NCBI GenBank assembly: GCA_963737365.1
Contig: CAVTSD010000001.1
Location: 930,001-994,000 of the forward strand
Length of the DNA stretch: 64,000 bases
Reading direction: 5' to 3'
Source of the DNA: Roseiarcus sp963737365
GTDB taxonomy: Bacteria > Pseudomonadota > Alphaproteobacteria > Rhizobiales > Beijerinckiaceae
The notes below the pieces were generated by a model. The model worked only from the letters and a program-made list of their open reading frames with translations, was not told the DNA's origin and searched no databases. Made by a program: the position numbers and the translations under genes. Positions 26,813 through 35,372 of the stretch are shown in pieces. Every line of letters starts with the position of its first letter. Position 1 is the stretch's first letter.

Positions 26813-27745
26813 ATGACCGACGTGACCGCGCCAAGGACCGGGCTCATGCAATCGGCCTGGGCCAACCCGATCCTCCTGCTCGTCTTTACGACGCTGGTCT
26901 GGGGCGCCCATTCGGTCGTCGGGCGATTTGCGGTCGGTCAGATCGGGCCGATGACGCTGGTCACGCTTCGGTGGGCCGTGGCGCTCATCCCCATCCTCAT
27001 CACCGCCCGCCCGTCGCTGAGGCAGGACTGGCCGGCTTTGCGCGCGCGTTGGGTTTACCTCGCCATTATGGGGGCGTCCGGATTCACAGCCTTCAACGCG
27101 CTTTTCTATCTCGCCGCGCATCATACGAGCGCGCTCAATCTCTCGATCATCCAGGGCGCCATTCCTGCGCTTGTCCTTTTGGGAGCGCGCGCCTTCCTCG
27201 GAGTTCGCTTCTCGGCGCTGCAGGCGCTTGGCGCGCTCGTCACCATGATCGGCGTCGCGGTGATCGCCGCCCAGGGTGATCCGGCCAAGCTCGCGGCGCT
27301 CGCCTTCAATAGCGGTGACGTGATGATGGTCGTGGGGGCCGTACTTTATGCGGGCTACACCATCGGCCTTCGCCAACGGCCTCACGTCTCGCAAGTGAGC
27401 ATGCTCGCGGCCATGGCGGTCGCCGCTTTCGTGACCTCCGTGCCGCTGATGATCTGGGAGATCCTGTCTGGCGGATTCGTCTGGCCGACCGCGCGCGGCC
27501 TTCTGGCGCTCGCCTTCGCAGCGCTCGGGCCGGCCTTCATCGCGCAGCTCACCTTTATGCGCGGCGTCGAATTGATCGGACCGGGCCGGGCGGGCGTGTT
27601 CGTCAATTTGGTGCCGATCTTCGGCGCCATCATGGCGGTTGTCATTCTGGGCGAGCCCTTCGCCCTCTATCATGTCCTCGCGCTCTTGTTAGTTGTGGGC
27701 GGCATCGCGATCGCGCAAAGAGGCGCAGCCGGCGCTCAACGTTAA
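26813..27745 (+). CDS. EamA/DMT-family transporter
   Basis: 310 residues with ten predicted TM helices in two EamA repeats (about 15-145 and 160-300). Conserved features include the N-terminal LLVFTTLVWGAHSVVGR and the second repeat's GRAGVFVNLVPIFGAIMAVVILGE. Drug/metabolite superfamily exporters of this type often export amino acids or metabolites; substrate unknown. Follows the LysR gene on the same strand. Confidence 0.92.
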   Translation: MTDVTAPRTGLMQSAWANPILLLVFTTLVWGAHSVVGRFAVGQIGPMTLVTLRWAVALIPILITARPSLRQDWPALRARWVYLAIMGASGFTAFNALFYLAAHHTSALNLSIIQGAIPALVLLGARAFLGVRFSALQALGALVTMIGVAVIAAQGDPAKLAALAFNSGDVMMVVGAVLYAGYTIGLRQRPHVSQVSMLAAMAVAAFVTSVPLMIWEILSGGFVWPTARGLLALAFAALGPAFIAQLTFMRGVELIGPGRAGVFVNLVPIFGAIMAVVILGEPFALYHVLALLLVVGGIAIAQRGAAGAQR

Positions 27746-27772
27746 GCGCCGCCCGAACCTAAGGAGACCGAA

Positions 27773-28438
27773 ATGGCCTGGATTGAACTGAAGCCGGAAG
27801 GCGCGGGACCCATTCGAGCCTGGCGCGCCGATCCCGCAGGAAAGCCGCGCGGCGGAATCGTCGTCATCCAGGAGATTTTTGGCGTCAATTCGCATATCCG
27901 CGCCGTGGCCGATCGGTTCGCGGCCGAGGGCTATCTCGCGGTCGCGCCGGCCATTTTCGAGCATGTCGAGCCCAACTTCGAGACCGGCTACGACGCCGAG
28001 GCGAGAACGCGCGGCATGGCGATCGCCGGCAAGCTCGATCGCGAGCAGGTGTCGCGCGACGTCGTTGCGGCGATTGAAGTCGCCAACGAAGGCGGCAAGG
28101 TCGGTATCGTCGGCTATTGCCTCGGCGGCACGGTCGCCTGGTCGGCGGCGGCCCAGCTTTCGGGTCTGAGCGCCGCGGTCGGCTATTACGGCGGCGGGAT
28201 CATTGGGATGAAGGACCTGAAGCCCAAGGTCCCGACGCTCCTCCATTTCGGCGAGAAGGACACGCATATTCCCACTGCCGGAGTGAAAGAGGTGGCCGCC
28301 GCCCATCCGGATGTCGAGGTCCACATCTATCCCGCCGACCATGGCTTCAATTGCGACCAGCGGGAGAGCTACGACGCGCCCAGCGCCGCGCTCGCCTGGA
28401 CCCGCACGCTTGCGTTTTTGAAAAAGCACGTGGGGTAG
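27773..28438 (+). CDS. Dienelactone hydrolase family protein
   Basis: 221-residue alpha/beta hydrolase. The catalytic triad matches dienelactone hydrolase: C116 in GYCLGG, D163 in GEKDTHIP and H190 in ADHGFNCD. No signal peptide. It follows the EamA gene by 27 bp and may be co-transcribed. No other chloro-catechol pathway genes are nearby, so the natural substrate is unknown. Confidence 0.92.
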   Translation: MAWIELKPEGAGPIRAWRADPAGKPRGGIVVIQEIFGVNSHIRAVADRFAAEGYLAVAPAIFEHVEPNFETGYDAEARTRGMAIAGKLDREQVSRDVVAAIEVANEGGKVGIVGYCLGGTVAWSAAAQLSGLSAAVGYYGGGIIGMKDLKPKVPTLLHFGEKDTHIPTAGVKEVAAAHPDVEVHIYPADHGFNCDQRESYDAPSAALAWTRTLAFLKKHVG

Positions 28439-28512
28439 GCTGGACGCCTTTGCTGCCAACGGCGGCCCGCTCTCCGCCGCGCAAGTGCGTGAAGGCGCGG
28501 CAACGTTCCCTC

Positions 28513-28540
28513 GTCATCCCCGCTCTTGCGCGGGAATGAC
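28513..28540. repeat. REP-like palindrome
   Basis: GTCATCCCCGC (28513-28523), 6-nt loop, GCGGGAATGAC (28530-28540): 11-bp arms with one mismatch. This is the common alphaproteobacterial GTCATCCCCGC-type dispersed repeat, lying after the dienelactone hydrolase gene. Confidence 0.75.
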
Positions 28541-28979
28541 AGGCTGCTGCCGACAGGACCAGCACTTCGGGGAGGAGCACGCGCCAGCCGATTGATAGAA
28601 GTTCGTCCGGCTTTTACTTGCGAAAAACCAAATTACAAACTATGATTGTCGGCGATGGCGAACTCAATGGCGCAGAGTAATGCGAGAGAACAAGCCCTAA
28701 ATCCTTTGCGGTTCTTGGCGCACGGAACTAGCTCGAATGGCCGACATACAACCTAAGACGGGCAAGACGAAGTTTTTTTTGTTCCAAACCGCTATAAGTC
28801 CTTGAAAAGGCCCGATTCGAAAAAATAAACGCTAGTAAAGGCCAGCAAATTTACTAGCGTTTAGGCTCGTTTATTGACGTTTAGAGGCGTTTATTGCCTC
28901 GATGTTTGCCAGTGAATTGGCGCTCTGGTTGTATCGGCCTCGCTTTGACGACATGGGGACGGGGGCTAGGTCAGGGCGA
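28541..28979. other. AT-rich intergenic region
   Basis: About 440 bp, clearly richer in A+T than its surroundings between 28600 and 28900, including an eight-T run near 28773. It holds no supported gene. Its right half contains the inverted repeat and phased CGTTTA repeats annotated separately. Confidence 0.65.
28827..28893. repeat. 13-bp inverted repeat followed by four CGTTTA repeats at 10-bp period
   Basis: AAACGCTAGTAAA (28827-28839) and TTTACTAGCGTTT (28850-28862) are perfect 13-bp inverted arms with a 10-nt spacer. CGTTTA then recurs at 28858, 28868, 28878 and 28888, exactly 10 bp apart (one helical turn), and once in inverse orientation at 28826-28831. Such phased direct repeats usually mark cooperative protein binding; as RNA the inverted repeat would form a strong stem. 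No T-run follows it. Confidence 0.8.
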
Positions 28980-29196
28980 TTAGAAGTCGGTCGCCAGCCC
29001 CTTCACCTCCCAGTCGCCATAGCGCGCCGGGTCCAGGCCCCCGCGGCCATGCACTCTCCTTCGGCGTCGGAGCTGGGGGTTCGGCGCGGCGCGCCTCCGC
29101 TTCCGCGAGCGCCCGCCGCGCCGCTGGCGGCAGCTCGCGCACGGGTGGGGGGCTGGCCTCGTCGCCGTCGACCGGGTCTAGGGGGTCGTCGTTCAT
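28980..29196 (-). pseudogene. SDHAF4-like (DUF1674) succinate dehydrogenase assembly factor, frameshifted
   Basis: From ATG 29196 the first frame gives MNDDPLDPVDGD, then RRALAEAEARRAE...PTPKE. The diagnostic family end RYGDWEVKGLATDF with its stop at 28980 is in another frame. The switch lies near 29050-29056, and total length 217 bp is one base off a multiple of three. One extra base explains it. The family helps assemble flavinylated SdhA; about 70 residues is normal. Divergent from rsmB, its common neighbour in alphaproteobacteria. Sequencing error or recent mutation. Confidence 0.8.
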
Positions 29197-29342
29197 ATCC
29201 ACCGTCTGCCTCAACTTGGGATGGCCGCTCCCGACCGCCGCGCGACCGCGGTTTTCATGCCCAGCCGGACGCAAGCCCGCCTTAGATTTCGCGTATAGTC
29301 CTCTCCCTAGCGGTCGGCAATTTTGATTCGAGGCGAGGCTCG

Positions 29343-30707
29343 TTGGCGCGACAATCGGGCGGGTTTCATGGGGGCCGCACCGAAGCGTCGGCCCCCCCGC
29401 CCCCGGGCCTGGCGGCGCGGGTCGCGGCCGCGCGCGCCGTCGCCGAAGCCTTAACCTCGTCGCGCCCGCTGGAAGAGCGACTGGCCGCCGATCTCAACCA
29501 GCAAAGAGGCGGCCTCGACGCGCGCGACCGAGGTTTGGCGCGTTCGATCGCCACTGTGTCGCTCCGCCGTCTCGGCACAATCCGCAAAGCGCTGGCGCGA
29601 CGACTGGAAAAGGGGATGCCCAAGCGCGGCGGCGCGCTCGAATGGACGCTCGTCGTGGCCGCGGCGCAGATCCTCTTTCTTGATGTTCCCGACCACGCCG
29701 CGGTCGACCTCGCTGTCAAGGCGACGCGCGCCGAGCCGGCGAGCGCCCCATTCGCCGCGCTCGCCAATGCGGTGCTGCGTCAAGTCGCCCGTGATCGCGA
29801 CGACATCCTGGCCAGTTCCGATCCGCTCGAGGACGATACTCCGGCCTGGCTCGCCCAGCGCTGGCGCGCAAACTATGGCGAAAGCGTCGCCCGCGCCATC
29901 GCGTTAGCGCACCGCTCGGAGCCGACGCTCGACCTCAGCGTCAAAAACGATCCCGCCGGTTGGGCGGAGAAGCTGGGCGGAATGGTTCTGCCAACCGGCT
30001 CGGTGCGCCTCGATACGCATACGCCGGTGGTCGAGCTCGAAGGCTATGCGGACGGCCAATGGTGGGTGCAGGACGCTGCCGCGGCGCTGCCGGCGAGGCT
30101 GCTCCGGCCTGCTCCCGGCATGCGGATCGTCGACCTCTGCGCCGCGCCGGGCGGAAAGGCGGCCGAACTGGCGGCGGCGGGCGCCGATCTCACGGCGGTC
30201 GATCGCTCGGCCGAGCGGCTCAAGCTGCTAGCCGCCAATTTGGCGCGGCTACGCCTTCACTCAGAGGTCGTGGTCGCCGACGCGCTCACCTTCGAAGCCG
30301 CGCCCTTTGACGCCGTGCTCTTGGACGCGCCATGCAGCGCAACCGGCACGATCCGCCGGCATCCCGACGTCGCGTGGATTAAACGTCCGGGCGACCTCGC
30401 GCCGCTCGTCAAGCTTCAGGCGGACTTGCTCAACAAGGCGGTCGTCCTCGCGCGGCCGGGCGGCGTTCTCGTTTATTGTGTGTGCTCGCTCGAACCTGAG
30501 GAGGGCGAAGCCCAGATCGCTGCACTGCTGCGCCGTAACCCGGACGTGAGTCGCTTGGCCGTCCTTCCGGAGGAGATCGGCGGCCTTGCCGAGTGCATTA
30601 CGCCCTCTGGAGATTTGCGCACGCTGCCCTGCCACATGTGGGGAGACGAGCCGCGGCGCTCAGGGTTAGATGGGTTCTTCGCGGCGCGGCTGGTAAAGAG
30701 GGGCTAG
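29343..30707 (+). CDS. rsmB: RsmB/NOP-family rRNA (cytosine-5) methyltransferase
   Basis: 454 residues. N-terminal NusB-like RNA-binding domain (about 25-165), then the SAM-dependent methyltransferase. The SAM motif is VDLCAAPGGKAAELAA; the two family cysteines are C331 in DAPCSATG and C381 in YCVCSLEPEEGE, the nucleophile. Acts on 16S rRNA C967 by homology. The start codon at 29343 is a TTG; an alternative start close by cannot be excluded. Confidence 0.93.
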   Translation: MARQSGGFHGGRTEASAPPPPGLAARVAAARAVAEALTSSRPLEERLAADLNQQRGGLDARDRGLARSIATVSLRRLGTIRKALARRLEKGMPKRGGALEWTLVVAAAQILFLDVPDHAAVDLAVKATRAEPASAPFAALANAVLRQVARDRDDILASSDPLEDDTPAWLAQRWRANYGESVARAIALAHRSEPTLDLSVKNDPAGWAEKLGGMVLPTGSVRLDTHTPVVELEGYADGQWWVQDAAAALPARLLRPAPGMRIVDLCAAPGGKAAELAAAGADLTAVDRSAERLKLLAANLARLRLHSEVVVADALTFEAAPFDAVLLDAPCSATGTIRRHPDVAWIKRPGDLAPLVKLQADLLNKAVVLARPGGVLVYCVCSLEPEEGEAQIAALLRRNPDVSRLAVLPEEIGGLAECITPSGDLRTLPCHMWGDEPRRSGLDGFFAARLVKRG

Positions 30708-30723
30708 CGGGACGGAAGCCCGT

Positions 30724-30972
30724 TCATTTGCTGAAGAAGGGAAACAGGCCTTTCCCATGTAGGCGCAGCCACTCTGCGCTGTCTCCAGCCTCATACAGGG
30801 CTTGATTGTCGAAGTTATATTGACGATCTCTTGGCGTGAGCGACTGGGTGGGTATCACAGGCCCCCACCCGTAACTACCCCAAGATGACGAGTCACCTTG
30901 CTCGGCGAAAGCCGCGCTGGACATAAGGGCCAGCACTGCGGCGATGACGACGGAAGAAGTGGCTTTGCGCAT
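30724..30972 (-). CDS. Small exported protein, family copy A
   Basis: 82 residues. Signal peptide about 1-23 (cleavage after AFA). The mature part reads SYGWGPVIPTQSLTPRDR...NFDNQA..., then EWLRLHGKGLFPFF-SK. It is clearly paralogous to copy B at 31401-31643 (shared YGP.IPTQSLT and EWLR.HGKG.FPFF) and to the decayed copy between them. No cysteine or metal motif. Function unknown; inserted between rsmB and purH. Confidence 0.8.
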   Translation of the reverse strand: MRKATSSVVIAAVLALMSSAAFAEQGDSSSWGSYGWGPVIPTQSLTPRDRQYNFDNQALYEAGDSAEWLRLHGKGLFPFFSK

Positions 30973-31102
30973 GGTTTTGTCCCTGCATGAGGCGTGGATC
31001 TAGACGACACTTTAGGAGGCCGCGCGAGCTCTTTCAATATAAACCCTCGGCGCCCCAAAATATTCACATCGCCGAAGGCGATAGACGAAATCGACCGCTC
31101 AG

Positions 31103-31340
31103 CTACTTGGGCTGAACGTGCCCGACGCCGCCGTGCTTGCGAATCCAGGACGCCCCAGCTCTCGCGCGCTCTTTGCCTTCATTGGCGTGGGTTCCACGAA
31201 CATTGGCGTGGGTTCCACGAACGCTGGAAAGGCGTCAGCGACCGCGTGGATGCGGTGGGGCCGTAATTCTCAGCTCCGTAAGCCGATGAATCGCCGCTGA
31301 CGGCGAACGCCGGGACGGACCGAACGACTTGCAAGGCCGG
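31103..31340 (-). pseudogene. Decayed middle copy of the small exported protein family
   Basis: In one minus-strand frame (about 31325 to 31222) the sequence reads SVPAFAVSGDSSAYG, then ENYGPTASTRSLT, matching copy B. It then hits a 21-bp tandem duplication (31180-31221), after which the match continues in another frame as HANEGKERARAGASWIRKHG, ending at 31103. The signal-peptide start has stops, and the FPFF end is lost. Two frameshifts, a duplication and a missing start show true decay rather than read error. Confidence 0.8.
31180..31221. repeat. 21-bp perfect tandem duplication
   Basis: Two identical 21-bp units (31180-31200, 31201-31221), each beginning CATTGGCGTGGG. They duplicate seven codons inside the decayed small exported protein gene. 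Confidence 0.95.
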
Positions 31341-31400
31341 TCACCGCTACTGGCTTGAGCTTGAAATATCCGTCGATCCAGCGCTCGAAATCTCACATCG

Positions 31401-31643
31401 TCAGAAGAAGGGAAACGGGCCCTTCCCATGTTGGCGAAGCCATTCGGCGCCGGCGTAAGCGCGCTCCTTGCTCTCGTTGGCGTGGTTATACGCCCGTTGT
31501 GCGGTCGTCAGGGACTGCGTCGGGATGGTGGGGCCGTAATCCTGAGTTCCGTAAGCCGACGAATTACCGCTCACGGCGAACGCTGGGACGGACGGGACGA
31601 CCAGGGCGGCGGTAAGGCTGATCAATGCTATCGTCTTGAGCAT
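31401..31643 (-). CDS. Small exported protein, family copy B
   Basis: 80 residues. Signal peptide 1-23 (LVVPSVPAFA, then VSG). Mature part: NSSAYGTQDYGPTIPTQSLT, then AYNHANESKERAYAGAEWLR and QHGKGPFPFF at the C-terminus. Shares with copy A the YGP.IPTQSLT block and the C-terminal EWLR.HGKG.FPFF block; the middle differs. Probably a short periplasmic or secreted protein; no known domain recognised. Confidence 0.82.
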   Translation of the reverse strand: MLKTIALISLTAALVVPSVPAFAVSGNSSAYGTQDYGPTIPTQSLTTAQRAYNHANESKERAYAGAEWLRQHGKGPFPFF

Positions 31644-31835
31644 GGGTTCGCTCCTTCTAATCCAGTGCTTGGAGTCTCAGATATGGAACGTTCACCGCCG
31701 AACAATGCTCCGCCAACTCAGAAAGCCATGACATTTTGGTGAGCGGAGCGCGTCTTCTCGGCATTTCCCGAGTAGCCGAGCTATGCTATTGCACTGCAGC
31801 AAAATGGGCGCAACCGAACGAGGGCAGTCCCGCTG

Positions 31836-33437
31836 ATGGCCACGGATAGTGTGAGAATAGGGCGGGCGCTCGTCTCCGTTTCCGACAAAACCGGCCTTTT
31901 GGATCTCGCGCGCGCTCTCAAGCCGTTCGGCGTCGATTGGCTCTCGACCGGGGGCACCGCCGCGGCTCTGAACGCGGCCGGCTTCGCCGCCGTCGACGTG
32001 GCGCAGATGACCGGCTTCCCGGAGATGATGGACGGACGGGTGAAGACGCTGCATCCGAGGGTGCACGGGGGTCTCTTGGCGATCCGCGCCGAGCCGGCGC
32101 ATCAGGCGGCGATGATCGCCAACGACATCACCCCGATCGACCTCCTGATCGTCAATCTCTATCCCTTCGAAGCGACGCTGAAGCGGGACGCCTCCTTTGA
32201 GGAGAGGGTCGAGAACATCGATATCGGGGGCCCGGCGATGATTCGTTCGGCGGCGAAGAACCACGACGACGTCGTGGTCATCGTGGATGTAGACGATTAT
32301 CCGGCGTTGATCGACGAATTGCAGCGCCGCGAGGGAGCAACTAGCCACGCCTTTCGCCGCAGGATGGCGCAGAAGGCCTTCGCCCGCACTGCTGCCTATG
32401 ACGCGGCGATCTCCAACTGGCTTGGAGATGAAATTCATGAGCCCGCGCCGAAATGGCGCGCGTTCGGCGGGGTTCTCCACCCGAGCTTCGGAGCGCTTCG
32501 CTACGGCGAGAATCCGCACCAGCGCGCGGCGCTCTACCTTAACTCGGACTCGCGCCCAGGCGTCGCGACCGCGCGCCAGATCCAGGGCAAGGAGCTCTCC
32601 TACAACAACATCAACGACACAGATGCGGCTTACGAACTCGTGGCCGAGTTCGACCCGTCGGCAAGCGCCGCAGTGGCGATCATCAAGCACGCGAACCCGT
32701 GCGGCGTCGCCAGGGGCCAGTCGCTGCTTGAGGCTTACGAAAAGGCGCTGAGCTCGGATCCGGTGTCGGCGTTTGGCGGCGTGGTCGCGCTTAACCGGAA
32801 ACTTGACGCGGACTTGGCCCGCAGAATCGTCGAGATTTTCACCGAGGTGATCATCGCCCCGGAGGCGGACGAAGCGGCGCTGGCGATTATCGCGGCGAAG
32901 AAAAACCTGAGACTTTTACTTGCAGGCTCGCTTCCCGATCCGAGAGCGGCAACTCTTACCGTGCGATCGGTCGCCAGCGGACTCCTCGTCCAGGATCGCG
33001 ACAATGGCGTTCTTGAAGAGGGAGCGGTGAAGGTCGTGACCAAACGCGCGCCGACCGCGCGCGAAATGGCGGACCTAAAGTTCGCCTGGGCGGTAGCCAA
33101 ACACGTGAAGTCGAACGCCATCGTCTACGCCAAGGACGGCGTAACGGTGGGCGTTGGAGCGGGCCAGATGTCGCGGGTTGATTCCGCTCGGATCGCCGCG
33201 CGGAAGGCCGAGGAGGCGGCCGAGATGGCAGGCTTGCCCGAACCCCTCACGCGGGGCTCGGTCGTCGCCTCGGACGCCTTCTTTCCGTTTGCCGATGGCT
33301 TGGTTGCGACGATCGAAGCCGGCGTGACCGCGGTCATCCAACCCGGGGGATCGATGCGCGACGCCGAGGTGATCGCCGTCGCCGATGAAGCCGACGTCGC
33401 GATGGTTTTCACCGGCATGCGCCATTTCCGGCACTGA
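31836..33437 (+). CDS. purH: Bifunctional AICAR transformylase/IMP cyclohydrolase
   Basis: 533 residues; the last two steps of IMP synthesis. The N-terminal MGS-like cyclohydrolase domain (about 6-200) has DKTGLLDLARAL and WLSTGGTAAAL; the transformylase domain includes GKELSYNNINDTDAAYELVAEF, the catalytic KHANPCGVA motif and DAFFPFADG near the end. Length and order are normal. ATG at 31836 begins the conserved region. Confidence 0.96.
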   Translation: MATDSVRIGRALVSVSDKTGLLDLARALKPFGVDWLSTGGTAAALNAAGFAAVDVAQMTGFPEMMDGRVKTLHPRVHGGLLAIRAEPAHQAAMIANDITPIDLLIVNLYPFEATLKRDASFEERVENIDIGGPAMIRSAAKNHDDVVVIVDVDDYPALIDELQRREGATSHAFRRRMAQKAFARTAAYDAAISNWLGDEIHEPAPKWRAFGGVLHPSFGALRYGENPHQRAALYLNSDSRPGVATARQIQGKELSYNNINDTDAAYELVAEFDPSASAAVAIIKHANPCGVARGQSLLEAYEKALSSDPVSAFGGVVALNRKLDADLARRIVEIFTEVIIAPEADEAALAIIAAKKNLRLLLAGSLPDPRAATLTVRSVASGLLVQDRDNGVLEEGAVKVVTKRAPTAREMADLKFAWAVAKHVKSNAIVYAKDGVTVGVGAGQMSRVDSARIAARKAEEAAEMAGLPEPLTRGSVVASDAFFPFADGLVATIEAGVTAVIQPGGSMRDAEVIAVADEADVAMVFTGMRHFRH

Positions 33438-33512
33438 CGGATCGTCGGCCAAAAGCCTTTGCGCGCGCAAGGGCTGCGCTCGCAGTCGCCGAGCCGTCCG
33501 CGCCCTCGCGGA

Positions 33513-34019
33513 CTATGGTTCGGGCGAAACGATAACGGAGATTTGATCCTTGGGAACGCCGCTGAACTGAAGCGCAAGCGGCCGGCCCGGCAGATCGAAC
33601 TTGACGCTCTTGCGGGCGCCTTCACAATCTTTTGCGCCAGTAAACCCGATTGGATGCAAATACGCTCCGCCATCGAGGACATCGACCCAGCCCTCCGAGG
33701 AGATCGTGAGCCTGTAAGGGCCGGGCTTTGCCGGCGGGGCGAGGGTAAAATGGCCGGCGAATGCGGAAGGCGACTTTGGCGCCCGCTCGGGCGCCTTCGG
33801 CAGACCTGCAGCGGAGAGCGGCTGTAGCTCAAGCGTCATCGCGACGTCGTACGGCAGCGCGCCCCCGTTGGGAAGGGACGCTTTGTCCGGGCGTATAAGC
33901 GCCGCGCGCTCGTGATCAAGCGGCCATTTAAACCCATTGCAGCCCGAACCCTCCTGCGCCTGAGCAAAGCTAGGCTCAGCGACAAGCGCAATGGCGACTA
34001 GCCATCGGCTGAAGGTCAT
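33513..34019 (-). CDS. Exported protein of unknown function after ctpA
   Basis: 168 residues with a signal peptide (about 1-22, cleavage after AQA). The mature part has a single predicted beta-rich domain, two cysteines (GCNGF near the N-terminus and KDCEGA) that could form a disulfide, and the pattern LTISSEGWVDVLDGGAYLHPIGFTG. The ATG overlaps the S41 protease stop (ATGA), so it is translationally coupled to the ctpA genes and probably acts in the periplasm. No domain recognised. Confidence 0.75.
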   Translation of the reverse strand: MTFSRWLVAIALVAEPSFAQAQEGSGCNGFKWPLDHERAALIRPDKASLPNGGALPYDVAMTLELQPLSAAGLPKAPERAPKSPSAFAGHFTLAPPAKPGPYRLTISSEGWVDVLDGGAYLHPIGFTGAKDCEGARKSVKFDLPGRPLALQFSGVPKDQISVIVSPEP

Positions 34020-35335
34020 TGCACCGTTGTCACAGTCGCGGGCGCATCCGGGCTTCGCAGCGTCTCGGCCTTGGCGCCGTGCAGGAACTTGACGGCGGCG
34101 TCGAGCTGCGTGTCCTTGTCGCGATCCGGCGGCACGTAGGCGTCAGAGCCCTTCTCCTCCTCGCCGTCGTTTTTCAGATGACCGAACAGCGAGGCTTCGC
34201 CCATGCTCGAAACCTTCCCTTTTAGATCGTCGGGAATGTTTTCCAAAACCCGGATGTCCGGATCAATGCCCTTAGCCTGGATCGAGCGGCCGGAGGGCGT
34301 GTAGTAGCGGGCGGTGGTGAGCTTAAGCGCCCCATTTTCGCCAAGCGGCAGAATGGTCTGAACCGACCCTTTGCCGAAAGTGCGCGTGCCAATCAGCGTC
34401 GCGCGCTTAAGATCCTGCAAAGCGCCCGAGACGATCTCCGAGGCGGACGCCGAACCGCCATTGATGAGCACCACCACCGGCTTGTCCTGCGACAGGTTGA
34501 CGCCGGGGCGGGCCGAGTACCGCTGCCCCTGGTCGGAATTTCGGCCGCGGGTCGAAACGATATCGCCGGTGTCGACGAAGGCATTTGTGATCTCAACCGC
34601 CTGATTAAGCAGGCCGCCGGGATTGTTCCGCAGGTCGATGATGTAGCCTTTCAAATTTGCCGCCCCGGGTTCAGCGCGGAAATGATCGAAGGCCTTGCGC
34701 ACCCCGTCGTACGCCTCCTGATTGAACTGGGTGATGCGGATGTAGCCGATGTCGCCGCTCTCCAGATGCGAGCGCACCGACTGAACATGGATGATCTCGC
34801 GGACGATCGTGAACTCCTTGAGGTCTCCTTTCGACCCGCGCTCGACGGTCAGTTTTACCGGCGACTTGGCGGGGCCCCGCATCTTGTCGACCGCTTCCTT
34901 GAGGCTGAGGCCCTTGACCGCCGTATCATCGATGCGGGTGACAAGATCTCCGGACATCAAGCCGGCCCGCGCCGCGGGAGTATCGTCGATCGGGCTGACC
35001 ACCTTGACCAGCCCATTTTCCATCATCACTTCAAGACCTAGGCCGCCGAATTCCTCGCCCTTCATGCTCGCCTGGAATTCCTCCAGCGCTTTGGGATCAA
35101 AATAGTTTGAATGCGGGTCGAGAGAGGCCAGCATGCCGTCGATCGCCGACTTGACCATTTTCTGGTCGTCAGGCTTCTCGGCGTAGTTGTCGCGCACCTT
35201 GTTGAACACTTCGGCGAAGAGCGCGAGTTTATCACTTGTGCTGGAGCCAGCGGCGCGCAGCGCATCGTGCGAGGCGCCAACCAACACAATGCCGGCGGCG
35301 ACTCCATAGGCAAGATAAGAGAGACCCTTCCTCAT
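34016..35335 (-). CDS. ctpA: S41 family C-terminal processing protease, copy 2
   Basis: 439 residues. N-terminal signal anchor (about 8-25), S41 N-terminal region, PDZ domain (about 95-175), then the protease. Catalytic residues by alignment to E. coli Tsp spacing are S297 (GGSASASE), D308 (GALQD) and K322 (TFGKGSVQ). Paralogous to the gene upstream on the same strand; the two share the whole architecture, indicating tandem duplication. Cleaves periplasmic or lipoprotein-associated substrates; likely serves peptidoglycan remodelling with EnvC. Confidence 0.94.
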   Translation of the reverse strand: MRKGLSYLAYGVAAGIVLVGASHDALRAAGSSTSDKLALFAEVFNKVRDNYAEKPDDQKMVKSAIDGMLASLDPHSNYFDPKALEEFQASMKGEEFGGLGLEVMMENGLVKVVSPIDDTPAARAGLMSGDLVTRIDDTAVKGLSLKEAVDKMRGPAKSPVKLTVERGSKGDLKEFTIVREIIHVQSVRSHLESGDIGYIRITQFNQEAYDGVRKAFDHFRAEPGAANLKGYIIDLRNNPGGLLNQAVEITNAFVDTGDIVSTRGRNSDQGQRYSARPGVNLSQDKPVVVLINGGSASASEIVSGALQDLKRATLIGTRTFGKGSVQTILPLGENGALKLTTARYYTPSGRSIQAKGIDPDIRVLENIPDDLKGKVSSMGEASLFGHLKNDGEEEKGSDAYVPPDRDKDTQLDAAVKFLHGAKAETLRSPDAPATVTTVQ

Positions 35336-35372
35336 CGACGGACGCTCAGCTCCCTGGCTCGTGTTGAGCGCA

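Noticed and set aside
26699..27673. 324-codon open frame antisense to the EamA transporter
   Set aside because: Extremely charged composition produced by reading a membrane-protein gene backwards.
31692..32690. 332-codon open frame antisense to purH
   Set aside because: Shadow frame; spans the purH promoter and 5' half without domain similarity.
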